From: Capitulum mitella
Taxonomy: Eukaryota > Arthropoda > Thecostraca > Pollicipedomorpha > Pollicipedidae
Direction: 5' to 3'
DNA: 64,000 bases
Assembly (NCBI GenBank): GCA_030062745.1
Contig: CP099841.1
Location: 18,355,398-18,419,397, forward strand
Shown here: positions 1 to 12,589 of the stretch, one piece after another
How the letters are laid out: the number at the start of each line of letters is the position of its first letter
How positions within the stretch are numbered: the stretch's first letter is position 1
The notes under the pieces: model-generated
The model's database searches: none
The model's input: the letters and a program-made list of their open reading frames with translations, nothing else
Told to the model about the DNA's origin: nothing
Position numbers and translations under genes: made by a program

Positions 1-2470
1 TTAGAAATGAGGAATATTCCTTTTACAAAACGTCAGAGCCTCTGGAAGCTTTGACGTCACCTCTGCAGGCGCTTGACTTCTTTCCAAAAAAGTGGTCACG
101 ATAACTTAATAGGCATGGCATCCCCCTGCATAACATGAAAGCTCAAAAGTTAGACTGAGTTTGCAGAACAATGCATTTGTTTAAATTAAGACATGCATAA
201 TTTCCAGTTTCCTTCCAGGGAGTTTCCCCAGAATTAACTCGTAATTTGCTTCAGGGTCTCTTGAGATACTTAAAATGTATTCCCATGAATGCGCATTTTA
301 AAACTTACTTTGAACAATACTGCAAGTTTAGCTATATTCCAGGCACTCAGTACATTTATGTTTCCCTGTGCACCGCAGTTGTTCATCGAGGAAACATAAT
401 TCTAGGCCATTTGTAAATTACATTCAAGCAAACAAGCAAGAAAGCACTCAGAATTCTGGTTTTCATCGATTGTATGAATGTTTTCTCTGACATTGCTCGC
501 ACCCTCCGTCCGACTAAAATGGAGAGAACATATTCTATTTGAATTGGAAGGTCAGAAGCAAAACGGTTTGCCTTGGCAAACGCGCCTCCATGCAGCGTTA
601 GACTTCTTGGCCCTGGTGATAAACGATAGCACTGTTAGTACCGGTTAAGCTAAGCATTTTTTTCGCATGGAATAAGGAAGTTGACATCGCATGTGCTTGT
701 TTTCATGAAAGACATCAAACCGTGGATTTTAAAGCTGCTTCAATGGCGATTATGAACCTACTCCCAAAGACAAATGCAAAAAAGATCATTTGACGAGGAA
801 AGGTTTTAACAACAACCTCAATTGGCACCTGATGTAGAAGACTGTCGGACGGGCGCCAAATTACCATGTAGTCGGAGCGCCCTAAAGCCCAAGTCACACA
901 CAGAAGATTGTCGAAAAGACTAAGCAGCTGATATAGTCAGATATTTCATGTCCTGCAATGCATTCTGCCCCTGTCGGCTGCTGTCGTTGAAACAGAGAGC
1001 AGGCTACACGGACGAGATGTCAAAACAGTAAGCAGCCAGTTCAGAGACGAGGAATGTGAAAAATGACGAGTGGCGAATCCCAAGGACTTCGATCCCATGC
1101 ATAATGTTCAAGTTCAGTGCAGCCCATCGTAATGTTACGCTGCAACTTAAGCCAGCGATTAGGTTCGTTGAATGTACCATTAAGCTTGGCGGCAATAAGG
1201 GTTCACTTACACTGCCTTACTCGAAAATGCGTCGTTGTCAGTAAATCAAATGTGGCGCCGTTGGTCTGAGCTGGTGCAGATGCAAGGATAAGGGTATCTG
1301 AATCGTTGTCAGTGTCCTCAACACCTGGGTCTTCATTGGTCCTCATTTGGGTCAAGGTCACAGAAAGTTCAACTCGTTAATTCAGATCACTGGCCTTTTT
1401 GACCTTTTACTGATCAGGAGGGGGGCGTTATGATTTAATGGAAAACGCTGATTTGCACAGAAGTAGCAGTTTAAGTCCCTGTTAATCGGAGTCTCGAAAA
1501 CTCGTCCCATAGACTGCATCCCATAAGATCGGATAGAATCTAAAATCAAATGTCCTTTTTAGGTCGTCTGTAAAATTTAGGCACGGCTTAAAATTTTCAA
1601 CCTGGCTCTTGTCGTGGAACAAATGGCTAAGGTAAGCGCTCGTTGTTTCATTGCCCTATCACGTCCGGTCTGGAAGTGGCTGGGGTTGTACCAGCCCTCC
1701 TCACCCCGTTCTGTCGAAGGTGGCCAAATGGCGAGTACTGGCGAGGGTTAACGATGAAATGGTAGTCAAAACATGAATTGTGGAAGAAAAACGACGCAGA
1801 GGTTTTCGATGAAATTTCACTTAATATTTATGCCCGTAATTGAAAACACGTTGTCAAACGTCATCGAACAGCGCGACATTTTCCGCCTGCATAGCATAAC
1901 AGTTACGACAGTTACAGCAGCACGACCTCACGACGCTTGGCCCTTCGTCACATCTATACCCGCAAATTCCAGGGCTATGTTTATCCAGGGAAACCGAAGG
2001 AAGGTCACCTTTGGCAGAGGTCTATCGGTCACATCGAGTCCGCACAGCCCTTACTGGGAGCTATCGCAGTAGCTCACTGATGTGTGATTCAATTCATCGC
2101 GGGAAGTTTAATCAGGTCTGCACTGGGGATTTTTTCTCTGGCGGTTAAGTCTTCTCAGCAGAAGCCGATTTAACGGAGACCACATGTCGAAAAAGTGTTC
2201 GAGAGCCTCCCGTTTTCGGTACGATTGGTCGCACGATACTGATTTCTTGCGCCTTTCCCATCTCACAGAAGCTGTGCTTTCATGGTCCCCTAAGCCTGGA
2301 ATAAATATAAGCGGCTACTGAGAGCTTAATAGCCCTGTTCAGGATCTGGCTTCCCGACGCCGGGTCGATTTAATGCAGGCGGACAGTTACGATACATTTT
2401 TCTTGACTTTCGACACGGAATTCTTTCTTACAGTGTTATCTAAAATGTTTCCATATGTCACGAAAGCCCA
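1..2470. other. Unannotated stretch, no recognisable gene
   Basis: I see only short, compositionally ordinary open frames on both strands (the longest is 99 codons at 1773-2072), none with a recognisable motif. There is no strong tandem repeat, no transposon terminus and no RNA gene that I can identify. Base composition is moderately AT-rich. It is best read as intergenic or intronic DNA, or as very old repeats. Confidence 0.5.
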
Positions 2471-2476
2471 AGCGAC

Positions 2477-2611
2477 AGAGAAGGATGGCGCTGCTGTTCT
2501 GTCTTGCACTGCATTGCGGGGTAAACATAGCTTGCAATGCAATAGAAAAGGATGGGACTGCTTTTCTGTCCAATGCATTGCAAGCCAAACATAGCTTGCA
2601 ATGCATTGGAC
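2477..2611. repeat. 67-bp tandem duplication ending in a perfect 18-bp palindrome
   Basis: Two units offset by exactly 67 bp (2477-2543 and 2544-2611) share the pattern AAGGATGG, a short T-rich stretch, then AAACATAGCTTGCAATGCA. In the second unit the sequence at 2568-2585 is the exact reverse complement of 2594-2611, with an 8-nt loop, so it can form a strong stem. The first unit has a mismatched version of the stem (GCATTGCGGGG against GCTTGCAATGC). Several overlapping short ORFs on both strands are consequences of this repeat. No transposon family is recognised. Confidence 0.75.
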
Positions 2612-3189
2612 TTACGAAAGTTTTCTTTTCCGAAGCTTTGTCGACAAAAGCACAAAATGATTGCTGAAAGTCCGCAGATACACAGCACCTCAGACAATAC
2701 CTCAATATCTTTCCTCTCCCAAAAGTCTTATTTCCACCTGCGTTTTCCTCGCTACGTATCAACTTTGCATGCTCCAATTTTACCTGCTTATTTCTGATAT
2801 CTTTTGTAGAATTAGTGCCGTAAAACGGGGTTAAATTGACTGGCGGGATAATTTCGACATATCCGGGCAATATTGACAAAACATAGTGGCGCACAGCGTC
2901 AGAAAATGCTCCCAGGTATGTTGCCGTTTGTTCTTCCCAGAACAGATGATTTGGTCTATTTTTCGCACAAATTATCCAAAGACATTGAAGGAAAGGGCGG
3001 AGCATACATAATCCGATTTCAGTCACTTTTTATGACTCAATTTTGCTTTTCAATTCATGTTAACTAGCGGGATGAGACACTGCTTGCTAAAAAGGAGGGT
3101 GGCAATGAAATCTGCAGTTACTGTCTTTCCACTCAATGATATAACCTTTTTTGTTACTCAGACGTTCCTAATCTATCCTGTTGCCGTGG

Positions 3190-3530
3190 TTCAGGGAGCC
3201 CATTTCAGGCTCGCAAAAGGCCCATCTCGCGTCTAGAAACGACCCATTTCAAGTCAGGTCAACGCCCATGTCAGTGCCAGGCCCTGGAAGAGCCCATCCC
3301 AGGTCGGAAAAACGTCCATCGTAGACGCAAAAACGGCCCGTTTCAGGCCCAGAAAGGGTCCATCTCAGGCTCAGAAAGGCCCCATTTCAGGACTAGGTAG
3401 GGGTCATCGTAACCTTAAACTTAAAAATGGCCCATCTCAGGTCTACGAAGGGCCCATCTCAGATCTAGAAAGGGCCCATTTCAGGCTAAGAGAGGGCGCA
3501 GCTCAGGTCCGGAAAAAATTCATTTCAGCC
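3190..3530. repeat. Degenerate ~23-bp minisatellite, GGGCCCATTTCAGG type
   Basis: At least ten imperfect units of roughly 20-25 bp repeat the pattern GGCCCATYTCAGG followed by CTCAGAAA or TCTAGAAA. The units are substituted and vary slightly in length, so this is an old array. No ORF of interest crosses it. It is the first of three minisatellites in 3-10 kb built on a CCC/GGG-rich frame. Confidence 0.8.
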
Positions 3531-3764
3531 TCTGGAGTTCGGGGGATTCTGAGGCGGACCTGGGGGGAGTTTACGACCTGGAGCCCCTCCCTTAGCTCGA
3601 GAAAAGCTCCTTCATCCCTACTGCGGGGCCCCCTCGAGAGCAGGGGGGAACGGGCCTCGGATTCGAGTCGAAGGACCACTCATGCGTAGTGCGGATGGGT
3701 CTCTTGACTACGTCGCTTAGAGGCCCCTTGGGCCCAGGGCCCAAGAGTCCTCGGGCTCATCACG

Positions 3765-4150
3765 GGACCCATCCTCCCTGCAGACAAGGGGCTCCTGCTG
3801 GGTGTAAAAGGACCCCTACCCACATGTCTACGGTTATAAAGTCTACGGTTACCTCCTGGTCTGTAAAGAGGCCCTACTGGCTTGTAAGAGGAACCTTTTT
3901 GGCTTGCACCGGGCGGACTGCTGGCCTGTAAATGGGTCCCCTGCTGGATTGAAGTGAGGCCCCCTGCTGGCCGTTTCGAAAAGCTCTTTACTGGCCTTTA
4001 AAGGAGGCCATACTACCTTAAAGAGGCACTCAGCTTGGCCTGCAAGTGGGACCCCAGCTGGGCTATAAGTGAGGTCCTCCGCTAGTCTGAAGGAGGTCCC
4101 CCGCTGGCCTATAAAGGGGACCCCCTACTGGCCTGTAAAAAGCACCTTGA
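3765..4150. repeat. Degenerate ~23-25-bp minisatellite, CTGCTGGCCTGTAAA type
   Basis: About a dozen imperfect units follow CCCCTGCTGGCCTGTAAAGRGG. The same unit reappears at 6345-6660 and nowhere else in the window that I found, so the two blocks are probably one array split by the 4.2-6.3 kb material. The frame 3689-3931 is periodic because of the repeat and is not a gene. Confidence 0.8.
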
Positions 4151-4300
4151 TAGTGTCCGAATAATAATCCTGCTGAACTAGCGCGGTGGTGCCGCGTCCC
4201 CGCGGCAGTGTTGAGTACGCCTTTGGTTTTTAATTAAGAAAAGAATTTTGAAAATCGGAAAATCGGAAAATAATGAAATCACATATACATGTTAATTAAT

Positions 4301-4570
4301 ATGACAACTTAAGTCGGATACATAGGCGCGGGAGTCATGGGGTTAAAAGGCGACGTGAAATGACCCTGGCAGTCGAAAACTTCGTTAAATAACCCAGAAG
4401 CCAACCAAGCATGGGGGCCCCAGCCCCCTCCCCAATTTCTTTAAATGAAACATTGACGCTATGGGCCTTGTCTGGAAAGAACAGACTCAAAACTGATCCC
4501 CCTCCCTCCAATTCAAGAAAAGTTCCTGTGCTTCTGGTCAGGACCATTGCCACTCACCACTGGAGGGGCC
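4301..4570. repeat. 270-bp direct repeat, copy 1
   Basis: This block recurs almost identically at 4915-5183. It begins ATGACAACTT, passes through GGCGCGGGAGTCATGGGG and GAAACATTGACGCTATGGG, and ends near GGACCATTGCCACTCACC. Only a few substitutions and a one-base deletion separate the copies, so the duplication is recent compared with its surroundings. Its second half resembles the 140-bp miniature element at 58483-58622 (both contain ACATTGAC followed by CTGGAAAGAAC). Confidence 0.85.
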
Positions 4571-4724
4571 TCCGTCGGCACTCTCACTCTCCTCACACGA
4601 CCCAGACCTCGGCGCTGTCGCAGCATCGCTACTTGCACTGCGAGCTGCGGCTGTGTCCATGCGAGATGGCTAAGACTCTAAAGTGACCAAGCAACGTCAT
4701 TTATACTGTTATGTCTGAAATTCC

Positions 4725-4795
4725 AGCCGACCATTTCCCGTGTGGCAAAACCGCCCTCGGACAGCCCGACACCACGTTCTGTCAGTCGACTTTTC
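4725..4795. repeat. 71-bp direct repeat, copy 1
   Basis: The segment starting AGCCGACCATTTCCCGTG recurs at 5678-5748 with three or four differences. Together with the 270-bp repeat it shows that one ~0.5 kb unit (4301-4795) was duplicated as 4915-5748, the second unit carrying about 340 extra bases in the middle. No coding potential is recognised. Confidence 0.8.
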
Positions 4796-4914
4796 AACCC
4801 AACTTTTCGACAGTCCAACCCACCGAAATGCATACCATTCGAATGCACCGCGACACACACACAGCATTAGCAGATGGACTCATCTGACTTCCCAAACTGT
4901 TTTCTGTCTAATAT

Positions 4915-5183
4915 ATGACAACTTTAGTCGGATACATAGGCGCGGGAGTCATGGGGTTAAAAGGCGACGTGAAATGACCCTGGCAGTCGAAAACTTCGTT
5001 AAATAACCCAGAAGCAAACCAATCATGGGGGCCCCAGCCCCTCCCCAATTTCTTTAAATGAAACATTGACGCTATGGGCCTTGTCTGGAAAGAATAGACT
5101 CAAAACTGATCCCCCTCCCTCCAATTCAAGAAAAGTTCCTGTGCTTCTGGTCAGGACCATTGCCACTCACCACTGAAGGGGCC
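4915..5183. repeat. 270-bp direct repeat, copy 2
   Basis: Second copy of the block at 4301-4570, offset by 614 bp falling to 613 bp after a one-base deletion in a C run. It is followed by 5184-5677, which has no counterpart in unit 1, and then by the matching 71-bp segment at 5678-5748. Confidence 0.85.
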
Positions 5184-5677
5184 AGGACTTCTTAAACCTA
5201 ATGTCACCCACGCAACACGTGACGTGGTTCCGAAGGATGAGGGAAATTGTGTTGAACCGAAAATGGAAAACCTATGAAAGTGTGTACCAAAATAAAGCTT
5301 ACCTCATGTTCTGTCTTTCCAAAGTGGTTTCAGAACTCCATCTTGCACGCGTTTTCAAATATAACGTTATCCATGCGGGGGCAAAAGTGGCACAAACACA
5401 ACCTTTGTTGTACGTTTTTATTCCTTTCAAACACGTTTCACCCCTCACAACGCACACCACAAAAAACAATGCTGGCCATTCCGTCTCTGAAAAGCACTTT
5501 AAGCTGTCCATGGCGCACCGGTAATTTTTTACAACCTATTTCAAGTAGCGCCACAGTGGCGCAATGCCCCAAAGCAACATTGTACTTTTCAACTGTTTTC
5601 AGTGAGATTTTATCGGCGAAAATTTTATCGGGTTTCGGCTCACCATCTGGCACTCGGAATTTAATATGTCCTCTTGT

Positions 5678-5748
5678 AGCCGACCATTTCCCGTGTGGTA
5701 AAACCGCCCTCGGACAGCCCGACACCACCTTCTGTCAGTCGAATTTTG
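5678..5748. repeat. 71-bp direct repeat, copy 2
   Basis: Matches 4725-4795. Short open frames cross it on both strands (5274-5810 plus, 5438-5728 minus), but neither shows a motif and both run through repeated DNA, so I do not call a gene. Confidence 0.8.
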
Positions 5749-6027
5749 AAATGGTCACTGTACTTTTCCGCAAGAAAAACACCCGAATTCCACGCACAAT
5801 TGAACGGTGAACATTATCAAAGCACCTCGGATGCCATTGCACGCGACACTGACGGCGAAAAATCACTTGTCTTTCGGAACCACTTTCCACCGCGTTAAAT
5901 AGGGGACGCCATGCCACCGCCGAGGCGATAGTCAGCTGACACCTACGGTCACGTGACAACACGATTGGCCGAAACTTTTTCGGCAATTTTCGGGCATTTC
6001 CAGGCGTTTTTCGGCATTTTTGAGCAA

Positions 6028-6052
6028 AACCACATAACCCAGTTATGTGGTT
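6028..6052. repeat. Perfect 11-bp hairpin with 3-nt loop
   Basis: AACCACATAAC at 6028-6038 is the exact reverse complement of 6042-6052. It sits directly after a run of CGGCATTTT/CGGCAATTTTC repeats (about 5970-6022). It could be the terminus of an unrecognised element or a simple cruciform. No function is visible. Confidence 0.7.
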
Positions 6053-6344
6053 GGTACCAGTTTTCCAATGCGCTTCGATCGACACCAAATTTGTCCGCGA
6101 CTCGTCGGCGGTTTGGCCGCACGGCCGCATTCGGGCGATGTGGCCGGCGATACGGCCCCGGCTAAACCGTAGTTTTTTGTTTGTCCAATTTGAAAGAACC
6201 TGGAAACCTCCAAAAAAACGCGACATGGCCTACGCCACGCTCCCGATTGCGCAGTTTCTACTGGTGCAATTGGCTTGTGTGCACATCGCGTGAGAGCCGA
6301 GCATTATGTACCTAAAAATTTGAACCGCGTATTAATATAGGTGA

Positions 6345-6660
6345 CTGTAAGTGCTGGCCTGTAAGAAAGCCTTCTGCTAGGCTGTGACGGGGACACTACT
6401 TACGCGCAAGAGGCATCCAGCTGGCCTGTAAATGGGACCCTTGTTGGGCTGTAAACGGACTCCCTGCTAGTTTGTAGGGAGACCTGCTAGCCCGTACAAG
6501 GCACCCCCATCAGCCTGTAAGAGGCACATTGCTGGCCTGTGAATGGAAACCCTGCAGCCTGCTGGACTGGAACTGGGTCCCCTGCTAATCCGCAAGGAGG
6601 CCCCCGTTGTCCTAAAAAAGGACCCCTTGATTGCCCGTAAAAAGGGTCTCTCCAGATCAC
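6345..6660. repeat. Second block of the CTGCTGGCCTGTAAA minisatellite
   Basis: Around twelve degenerate units with the same consensus as 3765-4150 (for example CAGCTGGCCTGTAAATGGGACCC). It is abruptly flanked by unrelated AT-rich DNA, including a TAATATG-rich stretch at 6720-6800. It supports the view that 4.2-6.3 kb was inserted into, or rearranged with, a single ancestral array. Confidence 0.75.
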
Positions 6661-6809
6661 CAAATACCTCCAAAATACCGTGAGCAGAAAGGAAAGGCAG
6701 AAAAGCAGGCGTTAACGCAAGTGAAATGTAATGTAATAAATGCGTAATATGAATATGTAGTGATAAATATATTAAATAAATGTATAATATGTAAACATTA
6801 TGATGTAGG

Positions 6810-7870
6810 TACACTTCCCGATATGGAGATCATAGGTATGGTTATGTCCATTTAAGCTCGGTTACGGCTGAAGGGCGGTGGAAGTGATGTTTGGAAATAA
6901 AGCTTTCGACTCACCTTTGGTACGCCACGACATACATAATTCCACTCACCGAAATGACGGGCCGACCAAAACTGGGCAGTTGCCAAGTGAAAACCTATAC
7001 TCCTAATTACTTCCTAATAGCTCCAGGGGCCCTGTAACGATAGCATGGGGTAATGTGAGACGGTAAAGTATATGTTTGGCTTTGTTAGGTTAAGATGCAA
7101 TCTAACAAGACGCTGGGAGGTGGCATTCGTGGAATAAAAATTTCGGCACGCCCTCGGCGCGGAAAAATTCAGCAATTATGTCGCTGACCAAACTTTAAAA
7201 CAACATTTTCTGATCAGAGAACAATGCGACTCCTGCTCACCTACTCCTTTCGGGTCACACGAAGGGCCCACATGACGTCTCCTACAAGAGACCCATCGAA
7301 GTCGTTCCGACTGTGGCCATCTTAGGGAAAATCTTTGTGCGCGACTGTTCATAAAGAATACCTGCCAGCGTTGTTGGTAACCATTGACTGTTTTTGATCC
7401 TGACAGACAGGAAAATAGCGTGAAAACAGATGTAATATGATTCGTAAAACGGCTAAAAACTAAAGATGAAAGTAATTAGAACTTTATGGGCCCCATACCC
7501 AAAATCGGTTTAAAACATAGGTGTAATGTTTATAGCCGCACGGCTTTCACCACAAACACTATTGTTCTATTACGAAGTTAATTAGGATATTGGGTCCATA
7601 AAGACTTCAGAAACAAACCAAGAAGAAGATTAAAACCTCACCACCTCCTAATTCGACTCATTGTATTCACCTTCACAGTCGTGCATTTGTCGCATTACAA
7701 CAGCAAAATCTGGGCTGCAAAATTGACGTTTAGGGTACGTCGACGTCAAAAACTGCAGCGCACTTCTTCATGCAATTTACGATCACTCGACGTCTGGCCA
7801 GCGTTGTGGAAACTTGGGAGACATGTTGCATCATAAGGAATGCATAGCTGGTAGTAGAAATAATACCATT
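6810..7870. other. Unannotated stretch, no recognisable gene
   Basis: Moderately AT-rich DNA without long frames, clear repeats or transposon ends. It leads directly into the 218-bp tandem repeat. I can say nothing more specific. Confidence 0.4.
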
Positions 7871-7879
7871 TGATACCGT

Positions 7880-8345
7880 GAATTTTTACAAGTGGTGCCT
7901 GAAAAAAACATGTTGACACACCCACTACCCAGCCCTTTAATGAACCAATCCCGGAGAATTATAGGTACAAAAGGAATCCAAAAGCGCTGTTTGCAGCACA
8001 AAAATCGCGCAAAATTTCCAGTATATAATAATACCTTTGCAAATAACCGAAATACGTTACACTAACATCTGAAAATTACAAAAAAAAATCTCTTTAAGAA
8101 TCTTACGAGTTCGGCATGAAAAATATGTTAATATGCCCATTGCCTAAATCTTCAACAAACCAGCTCCGGACAATTACAGGTACAACTGGAATTTGTTTGT
8201 GCTGTGTTGTTGAACAAAAATCGCGAGAAATTTCCGGTATATCATGACACCTTTATAAATACGCAAAATACGTTACATTAACGTCTGAAAAAAATCCTAA
8301 AAAACTAAATTGAAGAATTTTTACTCGTTGTGCCTCATAAATATG
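7880..8345. repeat. 218-bp tandem repeat, about 2.1 copies
   Basis: Units start at 7880, 8098 and 8315 (spacings 218 and 217 bp). Each starts GAAT followed by TTTTAC or CTTAC. Shared landmarks include CCGGAGAATTA/CCGGACAATTA, AAAAATCGCG and ATACGTTACA followed by TAAC. The third unit is cut off after about 30 bp, just before the minisatellite. The period is in the range of satellite monomers, so this may be an outlying fragment of a satellite. The copies are roughly 75-80 percent alike by eye. Confidence 0.8.
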
Positions 8346-8389
8346 TCGATATTCCCAGTGGTGTAACCTTTTGGCGATGGGGGTGATCA

Positions 8390-9985
8390 CATCTCCCGCT
8401 CCTTAGACCTGAGACGGGGACCGAAGGTGCCCCATGTCAGCTTTGCGGGGTCTCTGTGAAAACCTGACGGGTTCTCGATACAGGTAGGTGGCTCTGGGAG
8501 GGTGAGATGACCCCTGATACGGATAAAAGGGTTCATGGAGCTCACAAAAAGCCCCTGAGACCTCAACAGAACCCCATCACACCAGAGTGCCCCTGAGACC
8601 GCCAGAAGCGTCATAGGGCACCTGATACGACCAAGATGAGGACTGAGTCCCTAAGACAGCATTGGGACGAGGAATGCCATGGGGTCCCAAATGGATTTCA
8701 CGGGACTGTATGAAAAACTCAAGGTTCTTGTGCAGTCGAAGGGCCTCCGGGAGGGCTAATGAGACCCTCAGACGGGAAGACGGCCCCTAAGATGGATAGA
8801 AGGGCCCCTGAGACTCTTAAAAGGTTGGCAAGAAGGGCCCCAACGAGGCAAGAAGTCCATGAGACCACTAAAAATGCGAGAGGGGTCCCAGAGACGCCAA
8901 AAACTTCAGAGGGTGCTTAGCACAGCACAAGTACACAGCACAGCACAATGAGTCCCTGGCCAGTCAAGTGGGCCACCTTGCCGAAGATTCATCGACAGCA
9001 TTCTGAACCTCAAGAGGGGTCCCAGATAGGCTACACTGGACTTTTTGAAAACCCATGGTGTTCTTGATGCTGTTCTGGGCCCCAGGAAGGCCAGGCGGGT
9101 CCTGAGAGGGCAAGGTGGGCTCCTACACGACAGATGGCTCCTGAGACCACCAAAAAGTCGGAAGGCCCCCCTGCGAGTCCAAGACAATAAGAAGGCCTCT
9201 AAGACGGTCTGAGTGCCCTGGACGGCCAGAGGACCCCCGAGTGTGTTAGGCGGGTTCCTGGCACGGAAAAAGCCCACTGAGACTGCCAGTGAGGCCCCTG
9301 AAGCGCCAACAAAGGACCCAGTATGGCTTGACGGGACCTGAGACTACCAGGTATACCCGTGATACGGCCATGCAGACCACCAGAGACGTTCAGAGTGCCG
9401 AGGACAAAGCACAGGAACCCTGGAATCACTAGAAGGTCTTTTGTAATAGCCAAAGGCCCCTGAGACGGCAATAATGTTACCCAGAGATGACAACTGGGCA
9501 CTGAGGATAACAGACGATCCACTGAGACAGCTAGAGAGGGGCCTCTGAGACTGCTAACTAGCATCATCTAGCAATAGGGACCCCTTAGACGACCAGGGTG
9601 CCCCTGAAACTACTAAACCTGGGAACGTCCAGACAGCTCGCGAAACGGCCAAAGGACCTAGAGGATTACCAGAGGCGCCTCTGTCACGGCAGAGACTTAC
9701 AGAAGGCCCTTGTTACTGCCTGAGGGGCTCCTTAGACGGCAAAAATGTTTCAGGGGCGACAGGAGAGACCCCTAGATGGCCAAATCGTCCCTAAAACTGC
9801 CAGATGGTGTCCCTAAAACTGTCCGAGGTGCCCCTGAAACTGCCAAAGGAGTGTCTGAAACATTCCGAGGGACACGAGGGAAATTGTGAAAGGAACGTGA
9901 GACCAATAGAGGGTTCTGACACGGCCGACGGTCCGAAACCACCAAAACAGACCCTGCAGCTGCCAGAGAAAACCTAACCTAAGCT
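8390..9985. repeat. 1.6-kb degenerate minisatellite, CCCCTGAGACGGCCA type
   Basis: Several dozen imperfect units of about 20-30 bp follow GGNCCCCTGAGACNGCCARAAGG. The array contains long but meaningless minus-strand frames (8906-9277, 9199-9567) whose proteins are periodic in Leu, Arg and Pro because they translate the repeat. Divergence is high, so the array is old. It shares the CCC-to-GG framework and unit length with the arrays at 3190-3530 and 3765-4150. Confidence 0.85.
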
Positions 9986-9989
9986 AACC

Positions 9990-11612
<1,623 letters not shown>

Positions 11613-11907
11613 TGTATATATTCGGGTATTTCGGGAGCAGGTTTTCTCGTATGTAAAAATTATTAACCACAACCTCGTTTCCGGATTGTGGCTTTTTTTG
11701 TACACATTCCTTAGTTTTCTTACGACCTTTTGCTGTTCAACCGAGATATTACTAAACAAATGGCCGAAAGAATTAACCATGAAGACAAGAAAAATCGCAT
11801 TAAGGTAACAGAAGGTTTAGTAAAAAGTCGCATGTTACGTGATGCCTATTTTCATGTGTAACAACGTTTCGACTTCCATGGGTCGTGCTTTGGAATCGAA
11901 TCATTAC

Positions 11908-11920
11908 GAATTCATACGGT

Positions 11921-11964
<44 letters not shown>

Positions 11965-12175
11965 GAGAGAAAGGGAGGAGGGAGAGAGGAAGAAAAAGAG
12001 GGATAGAAAGAGAAAGAGAGAGAAAATATATCAAGACATTATATATCATAGTGGGAGACATGTCACGTCTGCGAGATATCAAATATCAAGACATCATTAT
12101 GCAAGATGTCTGATATGTATTCTCTCCCTCTCTCTCTCTCCCTCTCTCTACCTCTATGTAACCGTATGAGTTCGC
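11908..12175. repeat. Imperfect inverted repeat with GA and TC arms
   Basis: TTCATACGGTCACA followed by (GA)n at about 11910-11960 is mirrored by (TC)n followed by TGTAACCGTATGAG at about 12120-12172, so the whole 270 bp can fold back on itself. The middle contains ATATCAAGACAT twice (about 12027 and 12082). The 94-codon frame at 11885-12169 is mainly GA repeat translated as Arg-Glu and is not a gene. Confidence 0.7.
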
Positions 12176-12188
12176 TATTATTCGGTTC

Positions 12189-12240
12189 CTGAAGATGACC
12201 CATGAAGGTCAAAACGTTGGTAGGGATAAAAGTAGACGTC
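12189..12240 (+). ncRNA. Hammerhead-like fold, decayed (possible PLE-associated ribozyme)
   Basis: CTGAAGA at 12189-12195 fits the hammerhead core CUGANGA. It is followed by a GACC/GGTC stem with a 6-nt loop (12197-12210), then AAAACGT. ACGT recurs at 12236-12239 followed by C, which could serve as stem III plus the cleavage position. One core base (G12) is A instead of G, so activity is unlikely. Hammerhead motifs are known in Penelope-like elements. This one lies on the strand opposite the PLE coding remnant next to it, so it would belong to another fragment. Could be chance. Confidence 0.35.
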
Positions 12241-12589
12241 ACGGAACATGTGACTTTTTGCTATGCCTATTATCACCTCAAATAATCTTTGTTTCGCTGG
12301 TGTGCTGGTTTAGGAAGGTGCCTAGGGTCACTAAGGTATTTTCAAGAAATAAGTGGTTGTGTCCAAGTCTTCCTAACATTATTCAACCTTGTTCTCGCAC
12401 TATGTAAACAATGCATTTTCCACTATTTGGACGCTTTTCTGTGTACCGTGCGCTGTAAATGCAGGCGCAGGTATATATACAATATATACATTCTGCGCAC
12501 ATCACTCGTGGGTTCCGGTTATCACCTCCTGTTTGTGCTATGGCCCAGCAGCGGACCATCATACAAGGACAGCGTTCCGAGTGCGTTGA

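Noticed and set aside
2436..3026. 196-codon minus frame
   Set aside because: It runs through the 67-bp tandem repeat and shows no recognisable domain. The periodic part is repeat-derived.
8906..9567. Two minus-strand frames of about 120 codons
   Set aside because: They lie wholly within the 1.6-kb minisatellite and inherit its period. No conserved domain is visible.
3190..9985. CRISPR-like regularly spaced repeats
   Set aside because: Units are directly adjacent, degenerate and without unique spacers, and the DNA is clearly eukaryotic. These are minisatellites.
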